Origin: Homarus americanus
Lineage: Eukaryota; Arthropoda; Malacostraca; Decapoda; Nephropidae
DNA length: 64,000 nucleotides
Direction of reading: 5' to 3'
Assembly: GCF_018991925.1 (NCBI RefSeq)
Contig: NW_024748870.1
Location: 3,790,936 to 3,854,935 of the forward strand
Of the stretch, positions 36,620 to 48,343 are shown one piece after another (the first letter of the stretch is position 1; each line of letters opens with the position of its first letter). The notes beneath the pieces are model-generated. The model did no database searches, was not told the DNA's origin, and saw nothing but the letters and a program-made list of their open reading frames with translations. Made by a program: the position numbers and the translations under genes.

Positions 36620-37745
36620 GGAAATAATCTACATAAGCCTACAAGTTGTCCCCAAAACGAAGAGAAACGTCTTAATTACTTTCTATCCACATAATTCGTT
36701 AACCTAAAAAAATAACAACGACATAATCAGACATTTCACAGTTAGTTAAAAACGATAAACTACGTCAATTAAACTTTTAAACAGTAACTTTGTAAATACA
36801 TAAATTAAACAGCTACTAAAATCCATTACATTTCTACATCCCAGTAAACAAAGAGTCACCAGCTGGTCAGGTAAGGCTGCCCTCCTCTCACCCATCTGGG
36901 GCTGGCAGTACTGGTCAAACATAACATACATTCACCCAATCAGAGCCACCAGCCGTGTCCCGCCACCTGCTCACTCATTTGAGGATATCGGCGTGTGAAG
37001 TATTACGTATTCGTGCAATTAAGGCAACTGTGTCCTCCCATTGGTGTCCCAAGACTTACATCAAATCACTGGAAAAAACAAACAGCTCCCAGATTATATA
37101 TTTTTCATGAATGGTCCTAACGCGCTTTCAGATGGCAAGAGTGACAGTTCTGTGCCCTATTGACGTTGGTAAAGGAGAGCAACTGACAAATCGCCGCTGC
37201 TCGCTCTTGTAAAATTCCCGGAACCATTCAGCAGCCTCGACACACAGGGTTACCCAGAACATGTACAGAGTTGGTCGCCACCCCTGCCAGCCACCGCCCC
37301 AACCTTAACATCCACCTAACACACCTCTTGATATGGTGGGTGGGTGGGTGGGTGTGTGTGTGGGTGTGTGTGTGGGTGTGTAAGTCACGGTGAGAGTGAG
37401 ATGGAGGAACAAACTTTCTCTTTCATTCAGTCAGCAAAGACGTTCATAGCTCTAATTAACGCCCGTTTTTAAATGGGTGAGTAAAGGGAGAGGAAGGAGA
37501 CAACAGCTGGGTGGGGAGCATCTCGGGTAGCCGCCGCCCACACCACCGCAAGAAACCAATAAAAACAAAGAAAAAGTGTTGGGTACACTTAAGGAGATGT
37601 GTGGAGGAGGTGGGGGAGGATGAGGAGGTGGGGGAGGCGAAAGACATGTGAAGGAGGTGGGGGAGGAAGAAGAAATGTGAAGGAGGAGGAAGAGGAGGAA
37701 GACATGTTAAAGGGGTGGGGGAGGAGGTTGAATACATGTGACGGA
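36620..37745. other. No supported gene; G-rich tracts
   Basis: Unique AT-rich DNA, then a (GGGT)4 run at 37,338-37,352 in GTGTG-rich sequence, and an AGGAGGTGGGGGAGGA-like imperfect repeat at 37,595-37,745. Confidence 0.45.
37338..37352 (+). other. Canonical G-quadruplex motif
   Basis: GGGTGGGTGGGTGGG: four G3 runs with one-base loops, the type that forms very stable parallel quadruplexes. Confidence 0.8.
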
Positions 37746-37749
37746 GGAA

Positions 37750-39655
37750 GAAGATAAGGTGGGGCTGGACAGGCCAGGGTGTGGATCATATCATATGAGA
37801 CCACAGATCAGACATCAACCCACACTAATCTAACCTATATATACTGTTAATGAATATGATGCAGTCCTTTGTGTATGAACCTCTGTCCTGCGTGGCAGTA
37901 AGAAGTGATACCATCCTCAGTGTCAAGACTTGACTGAATTACTCAGAATAGGCAAACTGTACTCCAAGCTTTGTCAATAAATTTGTTAAACTAAAAAACT
38001 TGTGAGACAGATGGTAGCGTGAGACTGACACACTGCTGGGAGACTCCCCCAGTGTTGCTGCTGTACACTAGTGAAGATGGTGCAGCCTCCAGACGTCCCT
38101 GGCAAGTTCACAGTTGAATGTCAAAATGGCATGCTGCAGGATATTATTACAAGGCCAAACATATTGCACTGTGAACAAGAACAAACCACACGACTCGAGG
38201 GGAGCATGACCTACTTACTGGCAGGAGGGGTGTGGCAACATGTATGGCTCAGTTCCATGCAGGTGTCCACGCACACACCCCCCCCCCCCTATATATATTA
38301 ACCTGGGTTCCTCTAGTTCCAGGGGCTATTACCCAACATGACATACCAGTACAGTAAGTTGCTGGCTGTGATGGCCCTCTGCCAGCCATTAACTCGACGC
38401 CTTTAATAACTGACATTAATATTTGTGAGAGTATAACATAATATCGTAACAAAGTAAACAAAAGTAACAAAGGAATGTGCTCATCTTAACACAGCTTATT
38501 GACTTCCAGAGGACAACTCTTTTATTTGGACCAGTTCAACACCTCCCTGCTAATAATTCTGACCAGCACTTGCAACATTTCAATGTAAATATTGACACCT
38601 GCTGTTGACTCATCACCATGTTTGCTTGTTACTTAGCGCTGGCACAAGCACTGACAGTGATCGACAAGTCTCAAATCCAACAGCCGTCTTAGTGAAGAAT
38701 ATTCAGACAGTGACATTATCCCATACCAAGAGGAGCACCATGACTTGTTAAGTGACGCCGTTAATGCTGAAAACCTGTGGCCTTGAGCGTCCTTGAGTTA
38801 CAGCTGCTAAACACACATCCAAACATTCATCCATACTGACGGACAAACGTACATAGTGACATGCGCTGTACACACACACACACACACCAAACAACAGATA
38901 GGGTTCGGTGTGACAGTAGAGAGCACCAGTAGAGTTCTACGTCACCACTATATCTAGACATGTCAAGCTGCCGCACCCTGACACCCACACCCTCCCTCCC
39001 CACGCCAAGACCCCCGCCGGCCCACGCCAACTGTGTCCTCGCACCCACCCGCCCAACTACACCGACACCATTACACCCTCCCTCGCCTCCTTTACGCCCA
39101 CCCTTTATACGCCCCACATCCTAATGTTGTCTTCCCCGCCCACCCACACCCACGCCTCCTCCACATAAGGTCCACCTCTCTCCCTCAATATCAAGTAGCT
39201 TTATATTCTGAGCTACGTGAGAAAACAAGCTGCTGCCTCGTAACTATTGCAGCAAGAGGCCGAGTCGACCACTTGGCACCTCACCCCCCGTCTTCCTTAC
39301 TCGTCTCAACCCTCGAGTAAATCTTAAGCATTTGATTCATTACTTACACGTGTTTTATATCAAGTGTTAAAGGAGTCACCCACAGCGCTGCTTACTTCAC
39401 GCATGAGTCTTGTGAGTGACATATTGTACATCTCTAATTAGTCCTTGTAACACTGAAATCAGAACTCGTGAAAGATCTATCATTCTCAACACCTTGGGGA
39501 ATCTAAGGGGTTTTTAGCAGCGTACCTGGAGGGGAAAGACCGATTAATACTGCTCATTTGCTTGTTCTCATTGTTATGCATAAAACAGTTAAAATGGTAT
39601 TTCTCTATTGTTCCTTTTTTCAGTCAGGACCAAATGACTGTGTAAACGTTGAGGG
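37750..39655. other. No recognised gene
   Basis: Unique sequence. A 76-codon ORF (38,071-38,301) has no family I know. An acidic decayed frame at 38,640-38,785 (EEYSDSDIIPYQEEHHDLL) resembles transposase N-termini only loosely. Confidence 0.35.
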
Positions 39656-39659
39656 CAAA

Positions 39660-39835
39660 GAACACATACCCACACCCACGTAGGGGCAGTGAACACGTAC
39701 CCACACCCACGTAGAGGCAGTGAACACGTACCCACACCCACGTAGAGGCAGTGAACACATACCCACACCCACGTAGAGACAGTGAACACATACCCACACC
39801 CACGTAGAGGCAGTGAACACATACCCACACCCAGG
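39660..39835 (+). repeat. 31-bp minisatellite, 6 copies
   Basis: The unit is GTGAACACATACCCACACCC plus ACGTAGAGGCA, starting at 39,661, 39,692, 39,723, 39,754, 39,785 and 39,816 with no indels. All three minus frames are open. Confidence 0.95.
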
Positions 39836-40818
39836 CAGGAACTACGTTATGTATGCTAGGTGACACATGATAAGCTCGTGATACCGAGACTCGGGTACAG
39901 GAATGTCTCAACAACTCCCACAAAGCCTGGAGGACTGCTAATCCTCAACAGCATCGAGAAGGACGACCTACTGCTGGTGTCGGCGTGATTTCGGTATCCC
40001 GTTACAAATGACATTCAGGCTGGAGGAGGATAAGAAGAAAGAGGATGTAGAGGTGTGGCGAAAAGTGCAGATGACAGCGGAGTGAGGAGAGAGAGTGAGA
40101 GAAGGAGGCAGGAGGGAGAATGCCGCGGACCACATTCCTCCGTGGCGCGGGACTACCCACCCACCACTACCATGTGTTACTACTCTCCCTCATCCACTTC
40201 CCTCCTCCCAACATCCACCACCACCTCTATCATACACTAACTAACTAATTACATCGCCATAATTGGTTTAAATGTGTATCATCTCACGTAATATTTAACC
40301 TTACTCGTTACAAACACTTCTGGCGTTTCCTAACTACGGAATAAATTTAAGGACATGAACAACTTGAAATAAAGAAAAAAATTAATGGAGCAGATGGTCA
40401 TGGAAGCTGAAAAATGTACCAACTTGTGTAAAATGATACGCAACTGTAAATGGTGTAGTGACTGACGACGATGAAGTAGATAAATGTTCATTAAGCCCCC
40501 AGGACTCACAGTCCCCCCCCCCCCCGTATCCAGTTTCCCTCTTGACCGCCCATTCATCTTCATAATCTGTGATCGCTGATTGTGTGGCCACATTTATCAC
40601 TGGGGAGGCTCCTGGTATATAAAAATTAACACACCACATCCTGGGTTCTCAGCGAGGAGAGTGGTGGCGGTGCAGGCCGTCACACTATGCCCTGCCCTGC
40701 CCCGGACCTAATACCCATACTGACCTCTATTTTTACTCCCCGTTGGTACATCTGCATCACCTCGCTGTGTATGATGATAAAATATTGAATATACACACAA
40801 ACTTCTTTTAATACACCT
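39836..40818. other. No supported gene
   Basis: Unique sequence with a poly(C) run at about 40,514-40,525. Short ORFs are unrecognised. Confidence 0.4.
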
Positions 40819-40819
40819 A

Positions 40820-41085
40820 CATAAGAACATAAGGAAGTATAAAATGGAGGAAACCGCAGCGGGACTATTGGCCCATACTGGGCAGTCTCGTTTACACCAA
40901 ACCCTATGGCTCATACCGTATATCCATCCAACTTATGTTTGAAGCTATCCAGCGTATTCGAGTTAATGATGAGGTTTGTTAACTTGTTCCACTCGTCCAC
41001 TACTCTATTTCCAGTCCAGTGTTTACCTGCCTCGCGCCTAAATCTAAATTTGTCTAATTTAAAACCATTGTTACGATGGACTTAG
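40820..41085 (-). mobile_element. 5'-truncated CR1-like LINE 3' end
   Basis: The minus strand encodes NNGFKLDKFRFR, GNRVVDEWNKLTNL and ILDSFKHKLDGYT-like residues, matching the C-terminal ORF at 30.2 kb. Next comes CCCAGTATGGGCCAATAGTC, and the copy ends TTCCTTATGTTCTTATG. The 5' end stops near 41,085 in CTTAGTTTGTCC, where sequence similarity is lost. It is a different subfamily from the 30-kb copy, judged by the 3' end. Confidence 0.8.
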
Positions 41086-41235
41086 TTTGTCCTATACAAT
41101 GCCCAAAGATTTTGTACCAAGTCAATGAACCAATCCAGTAGTGGTGTCAGGGAGAGGGTAGTACTGATGGTGTCAGGTAGGTCAGTAGTGGTGGTGGTGG
41201 TATCAGGTAGGGCAGTAGTGGTGGTGGTGTCAGGT

Positions 41236-41400
41236 ATTTTTTTATTTATTTATTTTTTTATTTATTGGGCACCCCCCTACATCCTTGTGTAAGGTGAAGC
41301 GCAGAAGCGTTTACAGCGCCCAACAGGGAAGCATGCTAAGTTCATGCTTGCCTTTGTCTTATGAGTTAAGGGCGTAGAAGCCTGAAGAGTCAAGGGCGTA
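41236..41400 (-). mobile_element. Dispersed 3'-end repeat, copy 1
   Basis: The minus strand reads CTTCTACGCCCTTAA, AGCATGCTTCCCTGTTGGGC, GCTGTAAACGCTTCTGCGCT and TGCCCAATAAATAAA. It then passes into an A-rich (TAAA)n tail (41,236-41,265). It shares these blocks, in order, with copies at 54.5 and 60.2 kb. Here the tail begins immediately at AATAAA. Confidence 0.85.
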
Positions 41401-41613
41401 GAAGCATGTGGTGTCAGGTAGGTCTTCCCATTGTCAGTGGAGGTTAGCGAGGGTGAACCTGGAGATGAGTCAGGGTGTCTACTGCCACCCGTCAGCCTTG
41501 AGGCACCCGTCTGAGAACCTCCTGTTAACACGGCCACTCCTCCCTAAGTGAATGGCAGTGGTCACAAAAATACAGTAGGTTTTCTATTCCTTGTACTGCC
41601 AGGTGCCGTGTTG

Positions 41614-41616
<3 letters not shown>

Positions 41617-41706
<90 letters not shown>
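41617..41706 (+). repeat. (GT)45 microsatellite
   Basis: A perfect 90-bp dinucleotide run. Confidence 0.99.
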
Positions 41707-41709
<3 letters not shown>

Positions 41710-41938
41710 CGCGTTTGTGTGTGATGTTTTGCCCAACAGTATACAATTAACTGATGAAAGTGTTTTGCCTACACTAATATCCCCATAAGGAGTAAAAACA
41801 AAATACTCGCAGGCCACCATACACACCAGGCAATTGGTAATTTCATACATAACACATGCGAATGAGGCAGCAGCAGCCCAGGTCGTCGCGTTGGACAAGG
41901 ATTGAATGTTAATCGCCGCCATAACGCCCACTCGTTCC

Positions 41939-41972
41939 CACACCCACACCCACACACCCACACCCACACACA

Positions 41973-42014
<42 letters not shown>
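41939..42014 (+). repeat. CACACCC/(CA)n tract
   Basis: Interrupted CACACCC units merge into a pure (CA)n. Confidence 0.95.
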
Positions 42015-42017
<3 letters not shown>

Positions 42018-42019
42018 AC

Positions 42020-43745
42020 ATATACTTGTCACTGATGGATGTAGCCAAACCTTCACCATCAAGGAGCCACAAAGCATCGCCGACAATGTCAACAAACTAA
42101 TGATATTCCAAGTTTAAAGTCAGGTTTATGTACACACCGCCATCGTTAACATTAAAAGAGTATAATCGCTGTGGCTCCCATGTTTAATTGACTCCCAACA
42201 ACACATCTGACAATATATATAAATGATCTTTGTAGGTATTATTAGTCTGAACAATATATAAATACGGTAACAACAGTGCCTGCATATCCACGAAGTTAAC
42301 CGTCAGTGCTGAGGAAGTGACGCTAGAACATTGTACTGGTTGGTTGATAAGGCGCTTCCAGAACATGGAGGAACATAACCGATAACCTCCTCTACAATTT
42401 ACATTCTAACTTTTTTCCCCACAAAAGTTAGTTACGATAGCTTGCAAATTACAGTATGTTCTTTAGGTAACATAGTGCTGAGGTTCCGTGTGCGGGGTTC
42501 CATCTTATATCTCACTTCAGCTGTAGTCAGCATAGTGCCGCCCTAAGGTAATCCCCGGGGCAATGACTCCACTGTGACACACTTGCTGACCGGAATGAAA
42601 TGAAAAATCAATCCGAAATGAATTTAAATTAACTGTAATATTGTCAAATAATTATAAATAATACTTAATAAATTAGTAACAAGAGCTTGAGGTAAATAAT
42701 ATTCTATTCTCATGTTCTACGAGCCTTTAATACTGCCTGGGTTATCGTCAGGTTTTGTTTCATCAGTCACAATACTCTAGCGGCAGCCCCTAGACATGGC
42801 GTTTGAGGGGGTGTGTGGAGCTGGATTACAGAGGACACACCACTTGTCCCATTTATCAGGATTAAAATAAAGACATGCAAAGTGTGTCGATAAGCCAGCA
42901 AGGCGTGGGTAGAGGTTGGTACAGCCCCCGTAAAACGAGACTATTATCATCAATTGTTAAGAGTAATTTATGGTTTGGTTATCACGTCTGTCAAAGTCTT
43001 TTAGCTGATAAATGGATCATTAAGTCATATTTTCATGATATAAAGACAAAATATTACCCACAAGGTCAGGTGTATAGCGCATTAGGCCGGTGTTGACCTC
43101 TGGCCTCACAACACTGCCAGAGTTGTGTGGGCCACTGATACAACAACTGACATAAACCTGTTAGTATCCTTCATAATAATATATAAATATAACATATTGT
43201 CAACACTTGGCAACATCAACGCTGGCTGGGTCGGAGAACTGCCCACGTTATGAGAACCACAGAGTCAAGGACAACCTCCTACAGTTGTTGGTTTAATTAT
43301 CGTTCAAGTTCCTCAATGTGTTCTGTAAGGCGCGTCAGATTATAGCTTAACAAAATTTCGGGTTCCTCTATAGCCACGCAGGCCATTTTAACAGTGAACT
43401 ATAGAGCGAAGGGCAGGAAGAGAGGAACACAAGGCGGCCATTATGAGAAGTAACTAGCCCAGGTCCTTCACCCTCACCCACCCTTACTGCACTCAATATG
43501 GACCACCTGGTATGACACGCTAAAACTCGCGTGTTCATTAACTACAGTCTATCTAAACTAAAGCATCATCCAACAACTTCCAGCTAATTATCCTGCCCCT
43601 GACTACAGACAGGGTAGTTTTCGGTCCTGTCTGACTTTCTCTCCTAAACCAGAGGACAGGTTTGTGGATTTGTACCAAACTTGAAGGTTTGTTCAACATA
43701 CGCCAGGGTCCAGGTAGTATTCTTTCAGTGAAAAATACGCCGAAA
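42020..43745. other. No recognised gene
   Basis: Unique AT-rich DNA. A 73-codon ORF (42,875-43,096) and overlapping ORFs on both strands at 43,553-43,862 show no domain I recognise. Confidence 0.35.
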
Positions 43746-43753
43746 TTGACCAG

Positions 43754-43769
43754 CGTTACCATGGTAACG
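43754..43769. promoter_or_regulatory. Perfect RFX X-box palindrome
   Basis: CGTTACCATGGTAACG is a 16-bp perfect inverted repeat that contains GTTACCATGGTAAC, matching the X-box consensus (GTNRCC-AT-GGYAAC type) bound by RFX factors. A partial copy (TGCCATGGTAAC) lies at 43,889-43,900. Function is inferred from the motif. Confidence 0.5.
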
Positions 43770-43904
43770 ATTCGCGAAATAACGGACAGGGTTTTTGTGG
43801 TTAAAGAAAACGATGACAAGAGACAGTCTTCAGCAGTGACTAGATTAATATATTTACAGTAATAGCATCACTTGTTCGATAATCATCCTGCCATGGTAAC
43901 GGTT

Positions 43905-44558
43905 GGTGGGCAAGGCCTGCAGCCGTTCAGATGTTGTTTAATATCATCTATCCGAACCTGACCTACAAATTCCCTGTTAAACGTCTTGTAGAAGGGTTAC
44001 ATAATCTCCAAATTGAAATATGTCAATATAAATAATTATAACACTCCTGTCTTACCTAAAATACCAAGAGAATATCCTTATTTAGCATACTGTAGATCAC
44101 TGGTACCTGGTAAAATAAGTATATACTTATCCATCAATGACGCCCAAATTCTGGGCCTTTTATGCAACTTTTTGTACTATCGTCCACAACATGCTGTACT
44201 GTACATGGCTGCACAATAAACTAGCTCTGAAAAAGCTGATCTACACTACACACCTTAATGTCCTACGTCACACTCCACTGTGTACACCACTAAAATTCCC
44301 ACACCACATCCCTATACTGTGAGGCACCGAGAGGTGGTGGAGGGTTAGCGGGGCTGGGAGGTGGAGTAGTCTTAATAATGGCGCTACACATGGACGGCGG
44401 CCACTAAAAATGCTGTAATTGGTAGACGTATATCCTTGTGAGGCACCAGTCAGCCGTGGATTCATACGGTATGTATAGGTCCTCGTTCCCCTGTTGTATA
44501 GGGCCATGGAGTGGAGCGAGGGCCGGATAGGGGGTGGGAGGACGGTGCTTTCGTCTTA
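43905..44558. other. No recognised gene
   Basis: Unique sequence. A 68-codon ORF (44,013-44,219) ends within CACAATAAAC. No domain is seen. Confidence 0.35.
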
Positions 44559-44659
<101 letters not shown>

Positions 44660-45019
44660 AGGTAAGGCCATCACTAAACACAGTTACAGATACGCCTCAA
44701 CCTTTGGTCGTCATTGTCTTATCTTAAGTACAGTGTTAAAAGACTAAGACGTTTAGACCAATGGTTCCCAATTTTACCACAAGACGCCCTCCCCAATTTT
44801 GTTAAAATCAAATTAATCAACTTAATCAATTTTAAACCTTTTACTCGAGTTTATATTACATGCCCAATACTTGCCAACAGTGCATGACAGTAAAGTGACC
44901 GACCACTCACCCGGCTAACAAACTGATCAGTAGCGAAGATAGAGTAAACTCTTAATGATCTTATCTGTGTATCTCGTGTATTTGGGGAAGGTTGAGACAT
45001 ACTAAGAAAAAATAATGTT

Positions 45020-45890
45020 ACGCGCCACCCCCACCACTCCTGTACCAACCCACCCTCTGCCACCCACCACTCCTGTACCAACCCACCCTCTGCCACCCGC
45101 CACTCCTGTACCAACCCAACCTCTGCCCCACCACCTGTACCAACCCACCCTCTGCCACCCACCACTCCTGTACCAACCCAACCTCTGCCCCCCACCACTC
45201 CTGTACCAACCCAACCTCTGCCACCCACCACTCCTGTACCAACCCAACCTCTACCACCCACCACTCCTGTACCAACCCAACCTCTGCCACCACCACTCCT
45301 GTACCAACCCAACCTATGCCCCCACCACCCTGTACCAACCCATCCTCTGCCCCCACCACTCCTGTACCAACCTCTGCTCCCCACCACTCCTGTACCAACC
45401 CAACCTCTGCTCCCCACTCCTGTACCAACCCAACCTCTGCTCTCCACCCTGTAACCCAACCTATGCCCCCCCCACTCCTGTACCAACCCAACCTCTGCTC
45501 CCCACCACTCCTGTACCAGCCCATCCTCTGCTCCCCACCACTCCTGTACCAACCCAACCATCCTCTGCTCCCCACCACTCCTGTACCAACCCAACCTCTG
45601 CTGCTCCCCCACCACTCCTGTGCCAACCCAACCCCCCCAACCTATGCCAACCCCACCCAACCCAACCTATGCCCCCCACCACTCTGTACCAACCCATATG
45701 CCCCCCCACCACTCCTGTACCAACCCAACCTCTGCTCCCCACCACCCTGTACCAACCCATCCTCTGCTCCCCCACCACTCCTGCACCAGCAACCTCTGCT
45801 CCCCACCACTCCTAACCCATACCCCACCACTCCTGTACCAACCCATGTATACCACCCTGTACCTCTGCTGTACCACCCAACCTGTTGTAT
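45020..45890 (+). repeat. 33-bp minisatellite, about 26 copies
   Basis: The unit is CCACCACTCCTGTACCAACC plus CAACCTCTGCCCC. A period of 33 gives a proline-rich 11-residue repeat (TTPVPTQPLPP) in long ORFs (221-269 codons). Deletions of 1-8 bp repeatedly change the frame along the array, which argues against coding selection. Confidence 0.96.
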
Positions 45891-45894
45891 CTGG

Positions 45895-46398
45895 GTTTGG
45901 GAATCACTTTTAAGCATTAACCTGAAAGTTAAGGAGATGACCTCAAGACCATGTCAATATCCAGCAATGAAAGGACAATAATCATACATAAAATAACATG
46001 ACATTAAGGGGAGGGGAGGGGTGACACTACACGAACAAACTCGCAGGACCGACAAGTACTGTATACAGCGAGAAAGTACTGGGTGAAACAACGATGAGGT
46101 AAGCCGCTCGAACCAACAACTCGGAAAATCTAAGACATTCAGATTTTTTTATTTTTTTTTGGTGGCAGCTATGGTTCTGATGATGTAATCGCACATAATG
46201 GGAAAGTTATATAACAATATAGTCGTAACTAATGTATTATGTCGACTCAAAAACATATACCTGTACAGTGAGTTTCCCTCCTGTAAATAAGAGGTTATCA
46301 GGGTCTTGCCAAGGACCCGTTGTGTAAACTATTAATTTATCAAAAATTGCATATCATTTGCAGGATTATTTCATACACTTGAATTACGAACACAAACA
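45895..46398. other. 3' flank of the minus-strand candidate gene
   Basis: Unique AT-rich DNA. No clean AATAAA lies within 100 bases downstream (minus sense) of the stop at 46,399. GATAAATTAATAG is the nearest A-rich alternative. Confidence 0.35.
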
Positions 46399-46569
46399 TC
46401 AAAATATCCACAATCCCCCGCAACAGGTACAGTCAAATGTGATTTTCTGGTAGCGAAGAGCCAAGACTCGGGTAATGGCGCCCCTGCCTGGGTAGACGAC
46501 GATATCACAGGCCGCCGGTGTGTTGTGAAAGCCCCTGCCCGTTATAGTGAAGGAGCCCTGCCAGACGAC
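46399..46569 (-). CDS. Candidate second (terminal) exon of a secreted CUB-like protein
   Basis: On the minus strand CTAACCAAACATGTATACAG (branch-point-like CTAAC and acceptor) precedes a 56-codon open frame ending in TGA. It reads VVWQGSFTITGRGFHNT, ACDIVVYPGRGAITRVLAL and YQKITFDCTCCGGLWIF. The order (short beta-strand, CxIxxxPGxxxxRVLALxYxxxxFxC) resembles the first half of arthropod CUB or CUB-like modules, but a full domain would need another exon. There are four cysteines. It starts on a codon boundary, and the signal-peptide exon at 48,205-48,297 ends on one. The frame also extends upstream into repeat-rich sequence, which I regard as intronic. Family assignment is tentative. If the internal ACT|GTACCT or another site serves as donor, the protein would continue. 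Confidence 0.38.
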   Translation of the reverse strand, partial: VVWQGSFTITGRGFHNTPAACDIVVYPGRGAITRVLALRYQKITFDCTCCGGLWIF

Positions 46570-46899
46570 CTGTATACATGTTTGGTTAGAGGTGAGGGAG
46601 GCAACACTAACACTTATCCTATGTATCAGTAAAAGATGAGAGTGGAAGGAGAGGGTGGAAGGGAAGACAAGTGGAGTGGTGGGGCTGAGGGAGAGGATGG
46701 GCGGGCGAGAGGGAAAGCCGGCTGGGCGGTGTTTGGTGGGAGGGGGGAGTGTTAGGCCAACAGTGAAAGAAACATTGTTGAGGAACACCGCGGCCAACCC
46801 TGAATACGACTGTTTGTTTGATAGCATTGCCAGGAGCACATGAGACGACCAGAACCTTGGCTGTGTGTGTCTGCAGTGTGTGGTGGGGTGTATAAGAGT

Positions 46900-47165
46900 G
46901 GTGGGTATGGGTGTAGTGTATGTAAGAGTGTGTGGGGTATGCAAGTGTGGTATGCACGAGTGTGGTGGGTATGCACGAGTGTGGTGGGGTATGCACGAGT
47001 GTGGTGGGGTATGCACGAGTGTGGTGGGTGTGGTGGGGTTTGCACGAGTGTGGTGGGGTATGCACGAGTGTGGTGGGGTATGCACGAGTGTGGTGGGGTA
47101 TGCACGAGTGTGGTGGGGTATGCACGAGTGTGGTGGGGTATGCAAGAGTGGTGGGGATTTGCACG
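46900..47165 (+). repeat. 20-bp GTATGCACGAGTGTGGTGGG minisatellite, about 12 copies
   Basis: Copies are regular at 20 bp in the centre (46,960-47,140) and frayed at both ends. It lies in the proposed intron of the minus-strand gene. ORFs of 91-340 codons across it are read-through. Confidence 0.95.
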
Positions 47166-47444
47166 TGTGGTGGGGACATGCATATGTGGTGGGGGAGCAC
47201 GGCGTGACGGTGATTCTGCTCGTGTGGTGAGAACATGCACTAGTGTGGTGACGAGTGTGGTGAGGATATGCACGAGACGAATGTGCACGGGAATACGAGT
47301 GTGGCGTGGGTGTTGAGAAATGAGTGTGGTGACTACAGTATGTGCACGAATGGATGTATAAGGATTGTGTGCAGCAGAGTGTGTGGGGTAGGCGGGCGTG
47401 AATGGGCTGGCGGGACCACAAACACCTACACTCTCTCCTCCTCT

Positions 47445-47660
47445 AACTCCGTGCACACATCTACACCTACTCCCATTACACTGTACACACGTGTACACCT
47501 ACACCCACAACACCATACCCACACACATGTACACCTATACCCGTTAGATGTACACCTATCCCAGTTGCACTGTGCAAACATGCACACCTGTTCCCATTAT
47601 ACTGTGCACACATGGACACCTACACCCATAACACTGTACACACATCTACACCCATTACTC
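47445..47660 (+). repeat. About 32-bp repeat, roughly 7 copies
   Basis: Copies of CACTGTACACACATGTACAC plus CTACACCCATTA with substitutions. Confidence 0.85.
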
Positions 47661-47661
47661 A

Positions 47662-48203
47662 GGGAGGGAGGGAGAACAACCTTCTTGGACTGGTGGATAA
47701 ACTCTAACATAAAACACACGAACACTTTTCTGAACAGATAGGGAGAGTACAATAATGGTGTCTGGAACACTGAGGATCTTTCAGCAGTTGTGGAGGAATT
47801 GTTCTGGCGGGGAGCTAATCCTTTATCTTGTAGAAGATAAACACATGTAACGTGACAGTGTTGCAAGGTGGGGGGCATCACGGCGCCGGCCGGCCAGTGC
47901 CCTATACCCCCCCGGGGGCTGCAAGGTCCGTTCCTGGTGGCCGCGCCCAGCCTCAGGAGCAGAGTCTGGGCGGGTCGGCCGGCCACTGCTGCGCCTGTTG
48001 ACATCACCACCATTCTCGCTCTCGGCTAAACATTGCCACTATTTGAGCACAGTCAAAACACAGACCCAAAAAATTCTTTGCTAATATGAAGCGGTAAAAT
48101 ATGGCAACGGTTCATGAGAGAAAATAGGTCAACTAAGGCGCGACAGCCTCCAGCCACTGTGGCAGAGGAGGCTAATAAAGAAAGCATGGATGTTTAATAT
48201 TTA
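47662..48203. other. Proposed intron segment with GC-rich core
   Basis: A GC-rich stretch (47,880-48,005) contains CGGCCGGCC palindromes and an open minus frame (GRPAQTLLLRLGAATRNG). It could hide an additional exon after GTCAACAG at about 47,998, but no good donor is seen. Confidence 0.3.
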
Positions 48204-48204
48204 C

Positions 48205-48297
48205 CTGATTAAAAGCGGTGGTTAGCGTGGCTGCGAACAGACACACTACCGGGAGAGCCACAAGTAGATGATGTATGACAGTCCTGGCGACCATCAT
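48205..48297 (-). CDS. Candidate first coding exon with signal peptide
   Basis: On the minus strand ATGATGG starts a 31-codon frame: MMVARTVIHHLLVALPVV and then CLFAATLTTAFNQ. It ends at CAG|GTAAAT (donor at 48,203-48,204). The composition is a basic n-region (R5), a hydrophobic core (LLVALPVVCLFAA) and a small-residue region (TLTTA) for cleavage, which is a textbook secretory signal. It ends in phase 0 and joins in frame to the exon at 46,569-46,399 across a 1.6-kb intron. The initiator TCAGTG lies 50 bases upstream. Gene identity is unknown. The same exon could instead lead to an exon outside the window through a longer intron. Confidence 0.45.
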
Positions 48298-48343
48298 GAT
48301 GCTGATGGTCACTAAGCTTTACTCTAGTGTAAAGGTTCGCTCT

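Noticed and set aside
38640..38785. Acidic frame EEYSDSDIIPYQEEHHDLL suggestive of a piggyBac-like N-terminus
   Set aside because: Needs a frameshift to join upstream acidic residues. No DDE domain or terminal repeats seen.
43553..43862. Overlapping ORFs on both strands
   Set aside because: No family recognised. The openness on both strands is short and likely chance.
44851..45981. Proline-rich 221-269-codon ORFs on both strands
   Set aside because: The 33-bp unit keeps frame locally, but 1-8-bp deletions shift the frame many times along the array.
47597..48013. 138-codon minus ORF between the two candidate exons
   Set aside because: It could hold an exon after GTCAACAG, but no acceptable donor was found, and the GC-rich composition favours chance openness.
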